Shown: positions 34,962-46,296, counted from the first letter of the stretch. The stretch: DNA of 64,000 nucleotides from Sporocytophaga sp. (GCA_024707265.1 JANQAB010000001.1:216224-280223), one strand, 5' to 3'. The notes: generated by a model not told the origin, from the letters alone. Translations and numbers: made by a program.

Positions 34962-37900
34962 CCTTAAACAAACTTTAAACCTTGATCCCTGACCGAGCTC
35001 GCTTTCCACTTCTATCTTTCCTCCTGCATTGTCAACAATTCTTTTCACAATATAAAGGCCTATTCCTGTGCCCTCTACGTGATCATGAAATCGCTTGAAC
35101 ATGGAAAACATCTTAGCCCTGTTTTCTTCAGAGATACCTAAACCATTATCACTAAAAATGATGATAACATAATCTTCGTTTTCTGTAGTTGAAATTTCAA
35201 CAACCGGTTTTCTTTGAGAAGAAGCATATTTAATTCCATTGGAAATAAAATTATAAAATATGCTTCTAAGATTTTTTCTTGAAAAGTTTACTTCCTCAAC
35301 GGTTAAAGAAATCTTTATTTCAGCATCGTTTTTCTCTATCTGATCTTTAATTCCCAGCTTAACCTCCTCAATAATCTCTGACAATTTAATTACTTCCAGA
35401 TCATCGGAAGAGCTTCCCTTCTGAACTTTGGTAATTTCAGTAAGATCTTTGATAGTACTTTTAAATGTAGAGAAAGAGGCATCAATCATAGATTTTATTG
35501 CTTCCAAATCATCGCTTAATTCTATCTCACTTAAAAAAGCAGTAAAGAGACCTTCAAGATTTATAACAGGAGCTTTCAAATCATGTGAGGCAGTATATAT
35601 GAAATTATCAAGGTCATTATTTATTTTAATAAGCTCCATATTACTTTCTGCAAGCGCTGATTCAGCTTTCTTCTGATTATCAATTTCTGTATTAGTCCCT
35701 ATCCACCTGATAATTTTGCCATCATCATTCTTTACAGGATATGCTCGTGTTAAAAACCACTTGTACTCCCCACTCTTACTTCTCAGGGGATGCGTTAACT
35801 CCCATGGCTGGTCCTTTTTTATGGCATCTGTTATAAATTGAATAACCCTGTTAACATGATCAGGATGTTGCACCTTTGTCCATCCCCAACCTTCCATTTC
35901 ATTATAAGCGGTTCCGGTATAGTTATACCATCTTTCGTTATACCAGTATGTCCATCCATCGGGATCAGCGATCCAGGCAAGATTCTGGATATTATTAGCA
36001 AAGGTACGGAAGTGCTCCTCACTCTCGAGAAGCATCTTTTCATTCCGTTTACGTTCTGACACGTCACTTGCTGCTCCGAACCATTCTAATATATCGCCTT
36101 TATCATTGATAATGGGAATAGCACGTGAAAAAGTCCACCCAACCGATCCATTAGCTCTCACCACATGATGCTCCAGTTGAAAAACTCTTTTCTCCTTCAC
36201 GGCATTATTGATCTCTTCCATAACCATCTTCTGATCCTCTGGGGGAATATACTTATCCATCCAGTCATGTATAGGTACGCCTGTATCTACGAGAAAATTG
36301 CGACCATCCATATAAATCATCGTTTCCCATTTTGGACTCATGCGGTAAATAACTTCGGACGAAGCCATTACAAGAGCTTTTAAATGTTCTTCACTTTCCC
36401 GTAATGCTTCCTCTGCATTCTTTCTCTCAGTGATATCAACCACAACACCTGCAAATCTCCATGGTTTCCCCTCATCATCTAATAAGCATTCACCTCGCCC
36501 GATAACCCAGATTACATTTCCACCTTTCTGCTTCAATCTGTATTCAAGGAAAAATTTTTCCCCAGTATCTAAAGTATGCTTTATATTTCTCCGAACGTTT
36601 TCAACATCATCAGGATGAACGCCGCCTAGGTAATCTTCCAAAGGCCTTCCCCTTTCACCATCATCAGGAGGCAATGAGAATAAAGAATTAAACTTTTTAT
36701 CCGCAAAAACAAGATTTTGCTGAATATGCCAGTCATATGTACCGACCAATTCAGAAGCCATCATTGCAAAATTGAGTCGTTCTTCACTTTGCATTCTTTT
36801 TATTATATCCACATGCCATTCGGTGACAATTCCAGCTGTTCGGGAAAGAAGATCTACCATCTCCTTGTCATGAGTATCAGGAATGGTTTTTTCGGAATAA
36901 TAAAGGACAAAGACACCAAGTACACTACCATTCGATGACCAGATGGGGACAGACCAACATGCCCTAAGGTTATTAGACAATGCAATATCCCTTAAGCCAC
37001 TCCACAAAGGGTCACTTTCAATGTCATTTACAATCACCTCCTTACCCCAAAGTGCAGTTGTTCTAAATGGATTTCCATCGTTTATCGGGGATGCATCAAT
37101 ATTACCAGTAAAACTTTTTGATAGACTTGGTGCACTTGCATGAAGCAAGTGGTTCCCATCTCTTTCGAGTAGGATTATAGAAGCAAAAAGATTATTGGCA
37201 GATTGCTCTTGAGCTGTTAAAGCAATGGTATTGAGAACAACTTCACGGGGTTCTCCATTAACAGCTTTTTCAAGAGCACGTTTTTGCCCTTGCAGAATAG
37301 ACTGCATTCTTTTTCTATCAGTAATATCTTCTATCACTGCCACAAAATTCAGTGGATGATCTTGTTGATCTTTTAATAATGCGACACTTGCCAGCGCCCA
37401 GACAACTGTCTTATCTTTCCTGATATATCTTTTTTCAAACACATACGACGACAAAGTTCCTTCCTTTAATTTATTCATTAAATCGTGGTTTTTCTTCCTG
37501 TCGTCCGGATGGGTTATTTCAGCTACAGAAAGCTTCACCAGTTCATCTTCATCATAACCGAACATCTTTGATGCGGACTTATTTGCCTTCAGAAAACATC
37601 CGTTAAGACCCACAATAACTACGGCAACGGCAGCGCTTTCGAAAGTAGTTCTGAAAAGCTCTTCACTTTTAAAATAAACATTTTTTATACGGGCTACTTT
37701 CTCTAAGGTATTTAAACATTTTAATTCAGCATCCTGAGTACTGATATTGCTAATTAAAAGTTCCAGTTTACCGGCCATCAACTCTAAATAATTACGGTAA
37801 TGGATATCATAACTTAGTCCTGGATTTATTCCTGAAATAAAAAAGCCTGACAGATATTCTTTGCCATATTTAAAGATAGGCAATACTACAACTTTATCAA

Positions 37901-38741
37901 TGAGCTGCTTCAGGCTGTTATAGACAGGCCAATAACTACTGGCAAAATTATCTATCACTAAACTTTGTTTGCTTGCTAAAATTTCTTTCAGTGGTAAATG
38001 CTTATCCGAAAGTTGTTCATCCAAATTAATAAGCAATGGAGCAGCTACCTCCGGAAGATTATTGGTCTTTCCCAGGAGTTTTGCATATTGCCCTTCCTCA
38101 TTGGTTAAATAGATAAGTGCAAATGGAATATCAATTGCATTTTTTTCAATAATGCCAAAGATATCTTTGCTCAGTTCTTCTGATGCCATTGCTTGAGCAT
38201 CTACACCAGCGATACTTTTCAAAGTCATGATCCTCCTGTCATCCTTCCCTCCTTTACTTTCTTCAATGCAGGTGCAGAAAACACCTCCGATACTGCCTTC
38301 ATTATCATGAGCAGGACTGCAGGAGAAGGTCCAGTAGGTCTCTTCGTAAGACTCTTTCCTTCTTAAAGGCAACATAAAGTTTTCAGTATAAAAAGTCTTC
38401 CCTTGGCCGAAGACATCTTCAATAAATGATTCTAATTGGGGCCATATTCCCTTATAGACAATAGCTCCTGAAGCTCCTAGTGCTTCAGGATGTTTATCTC
38501 CTAATGCACGCACAAAAGAATCATTGTAAATCATATAAAGATCCTTTGACCACCATAGTGCCATTGGAAGTGCAGAATGCAAAATAAGATTTGTCTGAAT
38601 CTTTAAACTAAGAGGCCATCTTTCCAGATCCCCTAAGGGATGAGCGTTCCATTCAAAATCACGAATTAACTCCCCCATTAATCCTCCCTCGCTAAGGAAG
38701 TTCTGCTTATTGATGCTATTTAATCCTCCTAAATTTTTCAT
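34947..38741 (-). CDS. Multi-PAS/GAF hybrid sensor histidine kinase, soluble
   Basis: 1264 residues without a membrane segment. In order: PAS-like (~20-160, WSKDLYMIYNDSFVRALG), GAF-like (~180-345), PAS (~365-480, ITDRKRMQ), GAF (~495-640), three PAS/PAC units ending VDITERKNAE, SDVSERKRNE and NTEIDNQKKAE (~650-1030), then HisKA with the phospho-acceptor in YTASHDLKAPVINLEGL. The ATPase domain follows: N box NFISNGIKYASS, G1 SDNGLGISEENR, F box MFSMFKRFHD, G2 GTGIGLYIVKRI. It probably senses small molecules or redox state in the cytosol. It is an orphan kinase; no response regulator is adjacent. Confidence 0.93.
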   Translation of the reverse strand: MKNLGGLNSINKQNFLSEGGLMGELIRDFEWNAHPLGDLERWPLSLKIQTNLILHSALPMALWWSKDLYMIYNDSFVRALGDKHPEALGASGAIVYKGIWPQLESFIEDVFGQGKTFYTENFMLPLRRKESYEETYWTFSCSPAHDNEGSIGGVFCTCIEESKGGKDDRRIMTLKSIAGVDAQAMASEELSKDIFGIIEKNAIDIPFALIYLTNEEGQYAKLLGKTNNLPEVAAPLLINLDEQLSDKHLPLKEILASKQSLVIDNFASSYWPVYNSLKQLIDKVVVLPIFKYGKEYLSGFFISGINPGLSYDIHYRNYLELMAGKLELLISNISTQDAELKCLNTLEKVARIKNVYFKSEELFRTTFESAAVAVVIVGLNGCFLKANKSASKMFGYDEDELVKLSVAEITHPDDRKKNHDLMNKLKEGTLSSYVFEKRYIRKDKTVVWALASVALLKDQQDHPLNFVAVIEDITDRKRMQSILQGQKRALEKAVNGEPREVVLNTIALTAQEQSANNLFASIILLERDGNHLLHASAPSLSKSFTGNIDASPINDGNPFRTTALWGKEVIVNDIESDPLWSGLRDIALSNNLRACWSVPIWSSNGSVLGVFVLYYSEKTIPDTHDKEMVDLLSRTAGIVTEWHVDIIKRMQSEERLNFAMMASELVGTYDWHIQQNLVFADKKFNSLFSLPPDDGERGRPLEDYLGGVHPDDVENVRRNIKHTLDTGEKFFLEYRLKQKGGNVIWVIGRGECLLDDEGKPWRFAGVVVDITERKNAEEALRESEEHLKALVMASSEVIYRMSPKWETMIYMDGRNFLVDTGVPIHDWMDKYIPPEDQKMVMEEINNAVKEKRVFQLEHHVVRANGSVGWTFSRAIPIINDKGDILEWFGAASDVSERKRNEKMLLESEEHFRTFANNIQNLAWIADPDGWTYWYNERWYNYTGTAYNEMEGWGWTKVQHPDHVNRVIQFITDAIKKDQPWELTHPLRSKSGEYKWFLTRAYPVKNDDGKIIRWIGTNTEIDNQKKAESALAESNMELIKINNDLDNFIYTASHDLKAPVINLEGLFTAFLSEIELSDDLEAIKSMIDASFSTFKSTIKDLTEITKVQKGSSSDDLEVIKLSEIIEEVKLGIKDQIEKNDAEIKISLTVEEVNFSRKNLRSIFYNFISNGIKYASSQRKPVVEISTTENEDYVIIIFSDNGLGISEENRAKMFSMFKRFHDHVEGTGIGLYIVKRIVDNAGGKIEVESELGQGSRFKVCLRKLSQ

Positions 38742-39106
38742 TCCGGTTTACCATTATAGCCTTTACACTAAGAGGCTCAAGCCAAGCAGTTTAAGCTAAA
38801 ATGCAGAAGGTTAACCAGCTTAAATATAATTTGTTAAAACCGAATTTAAAGTTCTCCTTTCAATTACATTATCTTGGTCAGCATCTTATTTATGTAAAAA
38901 ATTTCAAAGGATATTATCCTAAAAAAACTATTAAAGAAAACTGTAAAACTTGAGCGTTAAAATGTTTTCAACAAGGAAGTTCCTGAGGAAATCTATGTGG
39001 TAGAAATACTTGCAGACAATAGCATTGACTATATTACAATCCTAAAAAAATAAAACTTAAAATTTTTCAAGAGCCCATCAATTTATGACAGGCCCTTGAT
39101 TTTTTA
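38742..39106. other. Intergenic stretch without a gene
   Basis: Nothing gene-like. Near 39068-39101 an imperfect inverted repeat (CAAGAGCC with GGCCCTTG) lies just after the end of the small Arg-rich gene; it is a weak terminator candidate. Confidence 0.4.
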
Positions 39107-39370
39107 TTAATAAGGTTGGTATACAACTCCAGTGCCATCATAATAAGCTTCGTAACGAGTTCCATTGCAATCTGCTCCTGCCGCACATCCTGGAGGAAGT
39201 GCAGCCACTGTACCTTCATTGTATCTCCTATTCACCCTTCTTGAAGTTCTTCTTGATGTCCTCCTAGCAACACGTCTGCTTGTTCCGAACTGCGCATAAA
39301 CTTCATCTGCTATTATTGAGGCAACAAAGAATAACATAATTGCCAAGCAATATTTTCTTATAACTGACAT
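39107..39370 (-). CDS. Small exported Arg-rich protein
   Basis: 87 residues. A signal peptide (YCLAIMLFFVASIIADEVYA) is followed by a repetitive basic stretch with RRVARRTSRRTSRRVNRRY and a short tail with two Cys (PPGCAAGADCNGTRYEAYYD). No function is known to me. It follows the DUF2092 gene by four bases, so the two are one unit, at the end of the cluster beginning with the arylsulfatase. The basic repeat could bind anionic (for example sulfated) polymers; this is speculation. Confidence 0.72.
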   Translation of the reverse strand: MSVIRKYCLAIMLFFVASIIADEVYAQFGTSRRVARRTSRRTSRRVNRRYNEGTVAALPPGCAAGADCNGTRYEAYYDGTGVVYQPY

Positions 39371-39374
39371 ATGA

Positions 39375-40223
39375 TTATCGGTTAGATTTAGCTTCTTCTG
39401 AAATATTATTTTTAATAAAATTTATTTTCTTAGCCCCTTTAGGAGCTTTAAAAGTAAAGAAATCACTATTTAACTTAGGACTAGTATTCCATTCATTTAT
39501 TTCAATACTGTAATCCGGAGACTGATCAATTTTTTTGGAGGTAATAACATATTTTCTTGGAAGAGGAGCCGGGCTATCTTCAACCCATATCTGCCAGTCT
39601 GTTTCGTTTCCTTTAAAAGCAAGGTGATGACATTCTTTACCACCAGCAAGTCCTTTTCCAACATACATTCCTGAAATAACATCCTCCATTAATCCTTTGT
39701 GAAGATTGGTATAGAACAAATCAGCACCAGGCGTTTCAATATTAAGGGCATCCCGACCAAAATCTATGGCTTTATCTATATTATCAGGAGCATCTTCCTG
39801 AGCATAGTATTTCAGCTTTTTGCCAAATACAGTAATCTTCTTACCATCATAAAAATACTCCATATCTGCTACATCACCCTTACGCTCTACTTTTATTTTA
39901 TTCGGTCTTTTAACATACGTGGAACTAACATTATTCATCTGAATCTTCTGATCTGTAGAGTCATCAATGTATTCAAAATAGCCATTTGATTTACATGAAA
40001 ATTCACTGAGGTTGTTCATGTAATCACTCATTGATTTTAAAATTCTTTCAGCATCCTTACTCACTACACCTTTTGAAGGAGATCTCATTTCTCTTTTATG
40101 TGCTACAGGACGATTTGGCTCTCGCATATAAGCCATTAATCCTCCTATACTGACCGCTGACAAGATTAAAAGCAGCAATGTCCATTTCACTTTATTGGAT
40201 ACACTTTTTGGGTTAAAAGCCAT
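39375..40223 (-). CDS. DUF2092 family membrane-anchored protein (LolA-like fold)
   Basis: 282 residues. One N-terminal membrane segment or uncleaved signal (WTLLLLILSAVSIGGLMAYM), then a periplasmic domain with DAERILKSMSDYMNNLSEFS, VKRPNKIKVERKGD, FYDGKKITVFGKKLKYYA and the closing NSDFFTFKAPKGAKKI. This is the pattern of DUF2092 proteins, related to lipoprotein-carrier-like beta sheets. The exact role is unknown. It lies four bases before the small Arg-rich gene and downstream of an arylsulfatase. Confidence 0.8.
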   Translation of the reverse strand: MAFNPKSVSNKVKWTLLLLILSAVSIGGLMAYMREPNRPVAHKREMRSPSKGVVSKDAERILKSMSDYMNNLSEFSCKSNGYFEYIDDSTDQKIQMNNVSSTYVKRPNKIKVERKGDVADMEYFYDGKKITVFGKKLKYYAQEDAPDNIDKAIDFGRDALNIETPGADLFYTNLHKGLMEDVISGMYVGKGLAGGKECHHLAFKGNETDWQIWVEDSPAPLPRKYVITSKKIDQSPDYSIEINEWNTSPKLNSDFFTFKAPKGAKKINFIKNNISEEAKSNR

Positions 40224-40434
40224 AAAGATTTATTTTTTGAAAACTTCATTAATTGACATGACCTACAAAAAGACAATTACAAAGTTAGTGAGTAGTCTCT
40301 TCTGTCACCACCTTAACAGGCCAGAATCAGGATTTGTTTTTGCAGGTACACAGGCTATAATATTTTCCCTTTGAACCAATAATAGCAATAGGAATTACAA
40401 AAAAGGAGGTGTAAAAAAACTATTCCATTTTGGG

Positions 40435-41326
40435 TTATTGTAATAATATTTTTTTATCCCTAAGGGTAGGATTGATTTCTAAATTCTTCAAAATATTCAC
40501 AGCTTTTCCATGTCCCATTTCCTTCACCTGTTTAATAAGACTTAAAGCCTGTTCATATGAATCTGTCTCAGTTAAAAGCTTTACACCGTAGTCAAAAATA
40601 CTTTCCCTTGTAACAGGATTATAAGTCACAATACCGGTTTTTATATCAACAGCATAATAACCCTCAGCAACCTTTTTTTCTCTTATATGACTGAATAGGA
40701 TTAATATGATAAACAAAGACCGTATTATTATCCTGCCATTTAATCCTATCAAATGCTTTGAAAAAATAGTTACCGATTAAAAAAGAATTTACATTTCCAT
40801 TACTATCCGTCACGTCTAAAAAAAGCTTTCTCTCATCATAATTTTCAGAAAGAAAGCCACGCATTTGAGCCGAATGTTTTTTATCAGGGCTTACCTTTCT
40901 ACTTTCGAAATTTTTATCAAATATAACCCCTTCGTTAATTATCTTTTCTTCAATCAACTTAAACTCCGCAACAGGATATTTATAAATTTCACAGCAGATT
41001 TGTATTCCCTTTGAAAACAGTTTTACCAAAGCCAACTTAGCTTTTAAATTATTCTTGCCACTTAAAAATCCAGCTTCAAGATATATATAATAATCTCTGC
41101 ATTGTCCTAACTCTTCCGTTGCGTTATTGAATGCTTTATCTGTAGTAAGATTAATTTTAAATCGCCATATATTATTGCCTATTTCAATTTCAGAAGGTAG
41201 ATAAAAATTATAAAGTTCTTCTATAAGCCAACTATATCTGGAAACAACCTTTTCCTCTTCCGATAACTCTTCTTTCCTATTGAACTTTTGAATTCCAAAC
41301 ATTACGTCTTTTAAATACTTAGCCAT
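40435..41326 (-). CDS. Hypothetical protein, frameshifted
   Basis: Frames 41326-40664 (220 residues) and 40752-40435 (105 residues) join to about 296 residues if one base is removed from the run of seven at 40673-40679; the joined text reads SYKRKKVAEGYYAVDIKTG. No signal peptide or membrane segment remains after joining, and the hydrophobic start of the second frame disappears as an artefact. Contains LFLDVTDSNGNVNSFLIGNY and a helical end. No family is recognised. It lies between the arylsulfatase and the DUF2092 gene on the same strand. Confidence 0.6.
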
Positions 41327-41426
41327 ATTTTAAAATAAAACTATAAAGAACCTATCATAATCTTACAACTTTCAATTTAGTAAAAAATGCAGCCCCTGTT
41401 CAGGCAATCAATTTTATCCTTCATAT

Positions 41427-41463
41427 AAAAAAACAAAGGCCTATACGTATAAAGGCCTTTGTT
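41427..41463 (-). terminator. Rho-independent terminator of the arylsulfatase
   Basis: AACAAAGGCC at 41432-41441 pairs with GGCCTTTGTT at 41454-41463, loop of twelve; on the minus strand the stem runs into a T tract. It lies about 20 bases past the arylsulfatase stop. Confidence 0.85.
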
Positions 41464-41481
41464 AACGTTCTCAAAACGCAT

Positions 41482-43146
41482 CTACTCCTTCTTCTCTTTC
41501 GGCTTCTCAGATTTGGTCTGCCCCTTAGGTTGCTTTTCACTTTCACGGTGAGTAAAAGCCTTTGACTTTCTCTGATCTTCTTGCTGAACCGGCTTAGCCT
41601 CTTCTGTAAATCTGACTTCATTGGCTGCTGCCATCTTCTCTAATGCCTGATCAATGGTAAAGCTAGCAGCTTTTTGTCTAGGAGGAAATTCCTTAAACGT
41701 ATTTGCAAACTCCAGAGCAATTGATTGCGCAGCATAAATCAGATATGCATGATGAATAAACCAGTCATAATAAGTATTTGAGGTAATGTCTGCTCGCTCA
41801 AACGGGTCTGTCCTCAAATTGTATAGCTTAGGTAACCTTAATGGTACAAATGGCTCTCCCCAGATTTTCATAGTTCCCTGAGCTCTCTGTTCCATAAAGA
41901 CCATCTTCCAGTTATCATAACGCAAGGCAACAAGATTGCCATCATCATCAAAATAAATAAAGCCTTTGCGTGGACTTCTCTCTTCTTCTCCAAGCAAATA
42001 AGGAAGAAGATTATATCCGTCTATATGCACTTTAAATGTTTTATCACCAGCAGTATGTCCCTTCTTTAGCTTTTCTACAACATCTGGTTCTCCTGCCATA
42101 GCAAGGAAAGTAGGTAGCCAATCATGATGCTGAACGATCTCATTGGAAACAATTCCTGCCTTTATTTTTCCAGGCCACCTGATTAGCTCAGGAACACGGA
42201 ATGCTCCTTCCCAGTTGGTATCCTTCTCACTTCTGAAAGGTGTCATGGCACCATCTGGCCAGGTGTTCATGTGAGGACCGTTATCAGTACTGTATACAAC
42301 GACAGTATCTTCCGTAATTCCCAGTTCATCCAGATAATCCAGAAGTTGTCCGACATTTTTATCATGATCAATCATGGTATCATGGTATTTGGACTGCCAT
42401 CTGCCAGCCTGACCTATGCTCTCTGGCTTGGTATGCGTATATAAGTGCATATGAGTTGTATTGACCCAAACAAAAAATGGAGTATCGGCTTCCCTTTGTC
42501 TCTTCATGAACTTCTTTGCTGCATCAACGAATTCGTCATCACAAGTTTCCATTCGCTTTGTATTAAGCGGACCGGTATCTACGATCTTTTGCTTGCCTAC
42601 TCTACCCCATCTTGGCTCTTCTGTCGGATCATCCGCATCAGTGGCCCATGAATGAATTACTCCACGTGGGCCAAATTGCTTTCTGAAATTAGGAAAGTCT
42701 TCTTCCGGTGGGTAATCGTCCATTTCTGGTTCTTCTTCAGCATTTAAATGATAAAGATTACCAAAGAATTCATCAAACCCGTGAACAGTAGGAAGATACT
42801 TGTTCAGATCACCCAGGTGATTCTTACCGAACTGGCCTGTAGCATATCCCAGAGGTTTTAACAATTCCGCAATGGTAGGATCTTCCTTTTGAAGACCAAT
42901 TGAAGAAGCAGGTACACCTACTTTCGTCAACCCTGTTCGATATCCACTTTGCCCCGTAATAAAGGACGCCCGCCCCGCAGTACAGCTTTGCTCTCCATAG
43001 GAGTCCGTAAACTTTAAACCTTCTTTTGCCAATCTATCAATGTTTGGCGTACGGTATCCCATTAGTCCGTCTGAGTAGCAGCTTAGGTTAGTTATACCGA
43101 TATCATCTCCCCAGATGACTAATATATTGGGCTTCTTATTTGCCAT
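41482..43146 (-). CDS. Arylsulfatase (alkaline phosphatase superfamily)
   Basis: 554 residues. The N-terminus (KPNILVIWGDDIGITNLSCY) holds the first metal aspartates. The sulfatase signature is QSCTAGRASFITGQ, where the Cys is converted to formylglycine; CTAGR is the variant with Ala in place of Pro. Later motifs: GKNHLGDL, VVVYSTDNGPHMNTWPDGA, KDTNWEGAFRVPELIRWPGK. There is no signal peptide, so either the true start is elsewhere or it is cytosolic. The end is a Lys/Glu-rich tail (KEPKEKKE-like) after a conserved Lys-rich stretch. It removes sulfate esters; the natural substrate is unknown. It has its own terminator. Confidence 0.93.
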   Translation of the reverse strand: MANKKPNILVIWGDDIGITNLSCYSDGLMGYRTPNIDRLAKEGLKFTDSYGEQSCTAGRASFITGQSGYRTGLTKVGVPASSIGLQKEDPTIAELLKPLGYATGQFGKNHLGDLNKYLPTVHGFDEFFGNLYHLNAEEEPEMDDYPPEEDFPNFRKQFGPRGVIHSWATDADDPTEEPRWGRVGKQKIVDTGPLNTKRMETCDDEFVDAAKKFMKRQREADTPFFVWVNTTHMHLYTHTKPESIGQAGRWQSKYHDTMIDHDKNVGQLLDYLDELGITEDTVVVYSTDNGPHMNTWPDGAMTPFRSEKDTNWEGAFRVPELIRWPGKIKAGIVSNEIVQHHDWLPTFLAMAGEPDVVEKLKKGHTAGDKTFKVHIDGYNLLPYLLGEEERSPRKGFIYFDDDGNLVALRYDNWKMVFMEQRAQGTMKIWGEPFVPLRLPKLYNLRTDPFERADITSNTYYDWFIHHAYLIYAAQSIALEFANTFKEFPPRQKAASFTIDQALEKMAAANEVRFTEEAKPVQQEDQRKSKAFTHRESEKQPKGQTKSEKPKEKKE

Positions 43147-43606
43147 AGTATTTTAATCTCTTTTATCAATCCCCTCAACACTCACAAACTATGAGCTTAC
43201 TATAAATAAAAACTCCTGGAAACTGGCCATTGTTAAATAATAAGGGCAACGGTCCCTATTACTTATTAGTGACTTTATAAATCTTCACGATTCTTGTCCA
43301 AAACAACATTGTCTATCTTACTTCTTTACCATTCAGGTGATGGTCAATCTATTTTTAAGGATATAACTTTTTCAGGATAAATAATTTTCACTAAAAAATA
43401 AATAAATCATGATTCAATGGCCGATTAAAAGGCAAAACCCAATATACAATATAACTAATTGTATATTAAAACAATAAAGTCAAAAATAAAGAAAAACTAA
43501 AATTGAATTATTTTTTATAAAAGACACAACCCACCAAAACAAATATTGGTATACAGCTGACAGTCAGAATTTTATTTAAATCATTTTCAAACCTAAACAA
43601 CATCCT
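43147..43606. other. Intergenic stretch, presumably divergent promoters
   Basis: 460 AT-rich bases between the divergent arylsulfatase and T9SS surface protein genes. No frame, fold or convincing -33/-7 pair was found by eye. Confidence 0.4.
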
Positions 43607-46250
43607 ATGAAAAAGATTACCATTATCGCTTTCCTATGGATAGGAATGTATTTAAATTCATTTTCACAGCCGATTTTCCTCAAGGAAATTCCCGAATCCA
43701 GCAACTCCTTTTTTGAAGGAAACGGACTACTTTACTTCTTCGTAAATGATTCCTTATGGAAATCCGACGGCACAGTTGCAGGAACTGTGTTTGTTAAAAA
43801 GATTGGTGAGACACCTATTGGTTATCCCAAAAACAGCAATGCTCTTTCAATTAACGGAACCAGTATTTTTTTCACCCAAGACGCTCCTTCTTCCATAGGA
43901 GTATGGAGAACCGGGGGTACCAATGCAACGACATTAAAAATCCGATCTTTCAACTCTATATCCCCCATTACGTCATATCAAAACAACCTCTATTTTGCAG
44001 CCAATGATGGAGTAAGCGGAAGCGAGCTGTGGAAACTAAGCTCATCATTTAATTTTTCATTGGTAAAGGATATTAACCCAGGCATTGCAAGCTCATTTAA
44101 TACCAATTTAGGGTACAATGGAAACATCAACATTTTAAGCTCCGTAATATCGAATAATGTTCTCTATTTCACAGCTTCCAATTTAACAACTGGACTTGAT
44201 GTCTGGAAAACCAATGGTACCAATGCCGGCACTACAATAGTAAAAGATTTTCCAAATCCCTCATATTTGTTAAATGAAGTTAATGGGACAGTATACATAG
44301 GTACAGACTATGTTGAATCCTTAGAATCGGATTTCAACGTATCCGAACTCTGGAAGTCTAATGGAACTGCTGCAGGGACAACTCTTGTAAAAAAACTGAG
44401 CATAGATGGTAACTCGTTTGGTTTAACAAAAAGCTTCTCTTATAAAAACCAACTAGCCTTTTTTCATGAACATGAATATGGCACAGTTCTTTATCTCTCT
44501 GATGGAACAGAAGCGGGAACAAACTTTGTAAAACGCTATGTCCCCTATTGGAGAGGAGGTGTATTATATACATTCGTAGTCAATGATTTTATTGTCTTAA
44601 CAGAAGGCGATGATTACTATGTATCGTCTATTTGCACAAGTGATGGAACGCCAGAAGGGTCTACTAAACTTACCTACTATAATCATTTCTTTAGTGATGG
44701 AACTGAAGAATTTGTAAAGGTAAAAGAAAGGCTTTTATACATAGATGCTAATGAGCCATATCCTGATGACTCATCGGAAGAATTCAATCAGTTATACGAA
44801 ACTTCCGGATACCCGGGGAAAAGCTCTGTGAGAAGAACCAAAGATATTTACCCAAACGGCAATTCGTATCCAAACTCCAAATTTCTGACAGAAGTAAACG
44901 GAACGTTACTCTTTACAACTCGGGCTTCAGGATCATTCACTCCATCGGGGAAATTTAAATTATGGACTTATAATCCTGATAAACCCAACACGAATATTCC
45001 ATACTTTACTCTGGTAAATGCTGACACAGATAAGGATATTGGTCTTATCAGAGAAGGTGATACCTTATTCAGACCAGTGGGAGGGAACATCAATATAAGG
45101 TATAATGCTGCAACAACAATAGGCAGTGTTATTCTAAAAATAAACGATGTTCCGAGAAGAACTGAAAACTCCGTACCATATGCGCTTGCAGGAGATATCA
45201 TTGGTGACTATTCTCCATGGACAACACCACCAGGCCAGTATAATATAAGTGGAGTTGCCTATTCTGGAAGCGGAGGTACCGGGACTCAGGGACCTACAAC
45301 CTCTGTAAACTTTTTTTCTTAAAGAATACAGTCCAAATACACCGCCAGTTGTAAACGCTGGTCCAGATCGCACATATACTGTACCAATAGCAGGACCTAT
45401 AAAAATTGCAGCAGCTTATTCTGATGCCCAACCTGGTTATTTATCTATGAATTGGTCTCTTATTTCCTATCCTATCTGTGTTACAGGATATTGTCCATAT
45501 TCTTATGACAGTTTCAGAGATACTTTAATTTTGATCAATCTTATTCCCGGAGAATATATATTCAGGTTTACCGCAACTGACATGGATGATTTAACAAGTT
45601 CAGATGATATTAAGATCATTGTACTGGGGCAAGTTGTCGGTAGCCTTTCTCTTATAGATGCTGACACAGATTCTGAAAGTAATTATTCCTTCTATGACGG
45701 AGCCATACTCGATCTCGCGTATTTACCTCCACGCATAAACTTCAGAGCCAATATAGCGCCATCATCAATAGGCAGCGTAAGGTTTAATTATGATGGAACA
45801 AACCGTACTGAAAATGTGGCACCGTATGCATACTTCGGGGATACCAATGGAGACTATAATGCAGGAACACTATCCCTTGGATCACACACGCTGAGTGCAT
45901 GGCCATATACCGGCAGCAATGCAACAGGAACTCAGGGACAGGGCATAACTTATCATTTTACTGTTATTAATTCTGCTGCAAGAGCAGGATCTACAGAAAG
46001 CCTGTTAATGAATGCATACCCCAACCCATCCTCTGATAAAATCAATATTTCATTACCAAATTTCAGTGATGGAGAAATTTCTGTTTCAATATATAACAGC
46101 CAGGGAGGACTGATAACTAATCTTTTTGAAGGTAATTATCAGAAAACGGAAATGATATGGAATGTAGCGGACATACCTGATGGTATATACTTATGCAAAA
46201 TCAATACTGCTGCAGGAACTAAAGTTGAAAAGCTTGTTGTAAAAAGGTAA
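43607..46250 (+). CDS. Secreted ELWxxDGT-repeat protein with T9SS type A sorting domain, frameshifted
   Basis: Frames 43607-45322 and 45447-46250 join to about 880 residues when one T is removed from the run of seven at 45311-45317; the second frame then reads FLKEYSPNTPPVVNAGPD. Signal peptide (ITIIAFLWIGMYLNSFSQ). The first ~450 residues hold repeats of the ELWKSNGTAAGT / LWKSDGTVAGT type, probably a beta-propeller. Two related modules (FTLVNADTDKDIG...TGTQGPTTSVNF and GSLSLIDADTDSE...TGTQGQGITYHF) flank a PKD-like domain. The tail (MNAYPNPSSDKINISL, PDGIYLCKINTAAG) is a T9SS type A domain. Surface or secreted; ligand unknown. Confidence 0.85.
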
Positions 46251-46264
46251 ACTTTCTTACTTAA

Positions 46265-46296
46265 AATAATAGGTTACAAAATGTAACCTATTATTT
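46265..46296 (+). terminator. Rho-independent terminator
   Basis: AATAATAGGTTACA at 46265-46278 pairs perfectly with TGTAACCTATTATT at 46282-46295, loop AAA, followed by T. It lies 15 bases after the stop of the T9SS surface protein gene. Confidence 0.8.

Noticed and set aside
40664..40752. Hydrophobic start of the second hypothetical frame as a signal peptide
   Set aside because: These residues come from reading past the frameshift site in the wrong frame; the joined protein does not contain them.
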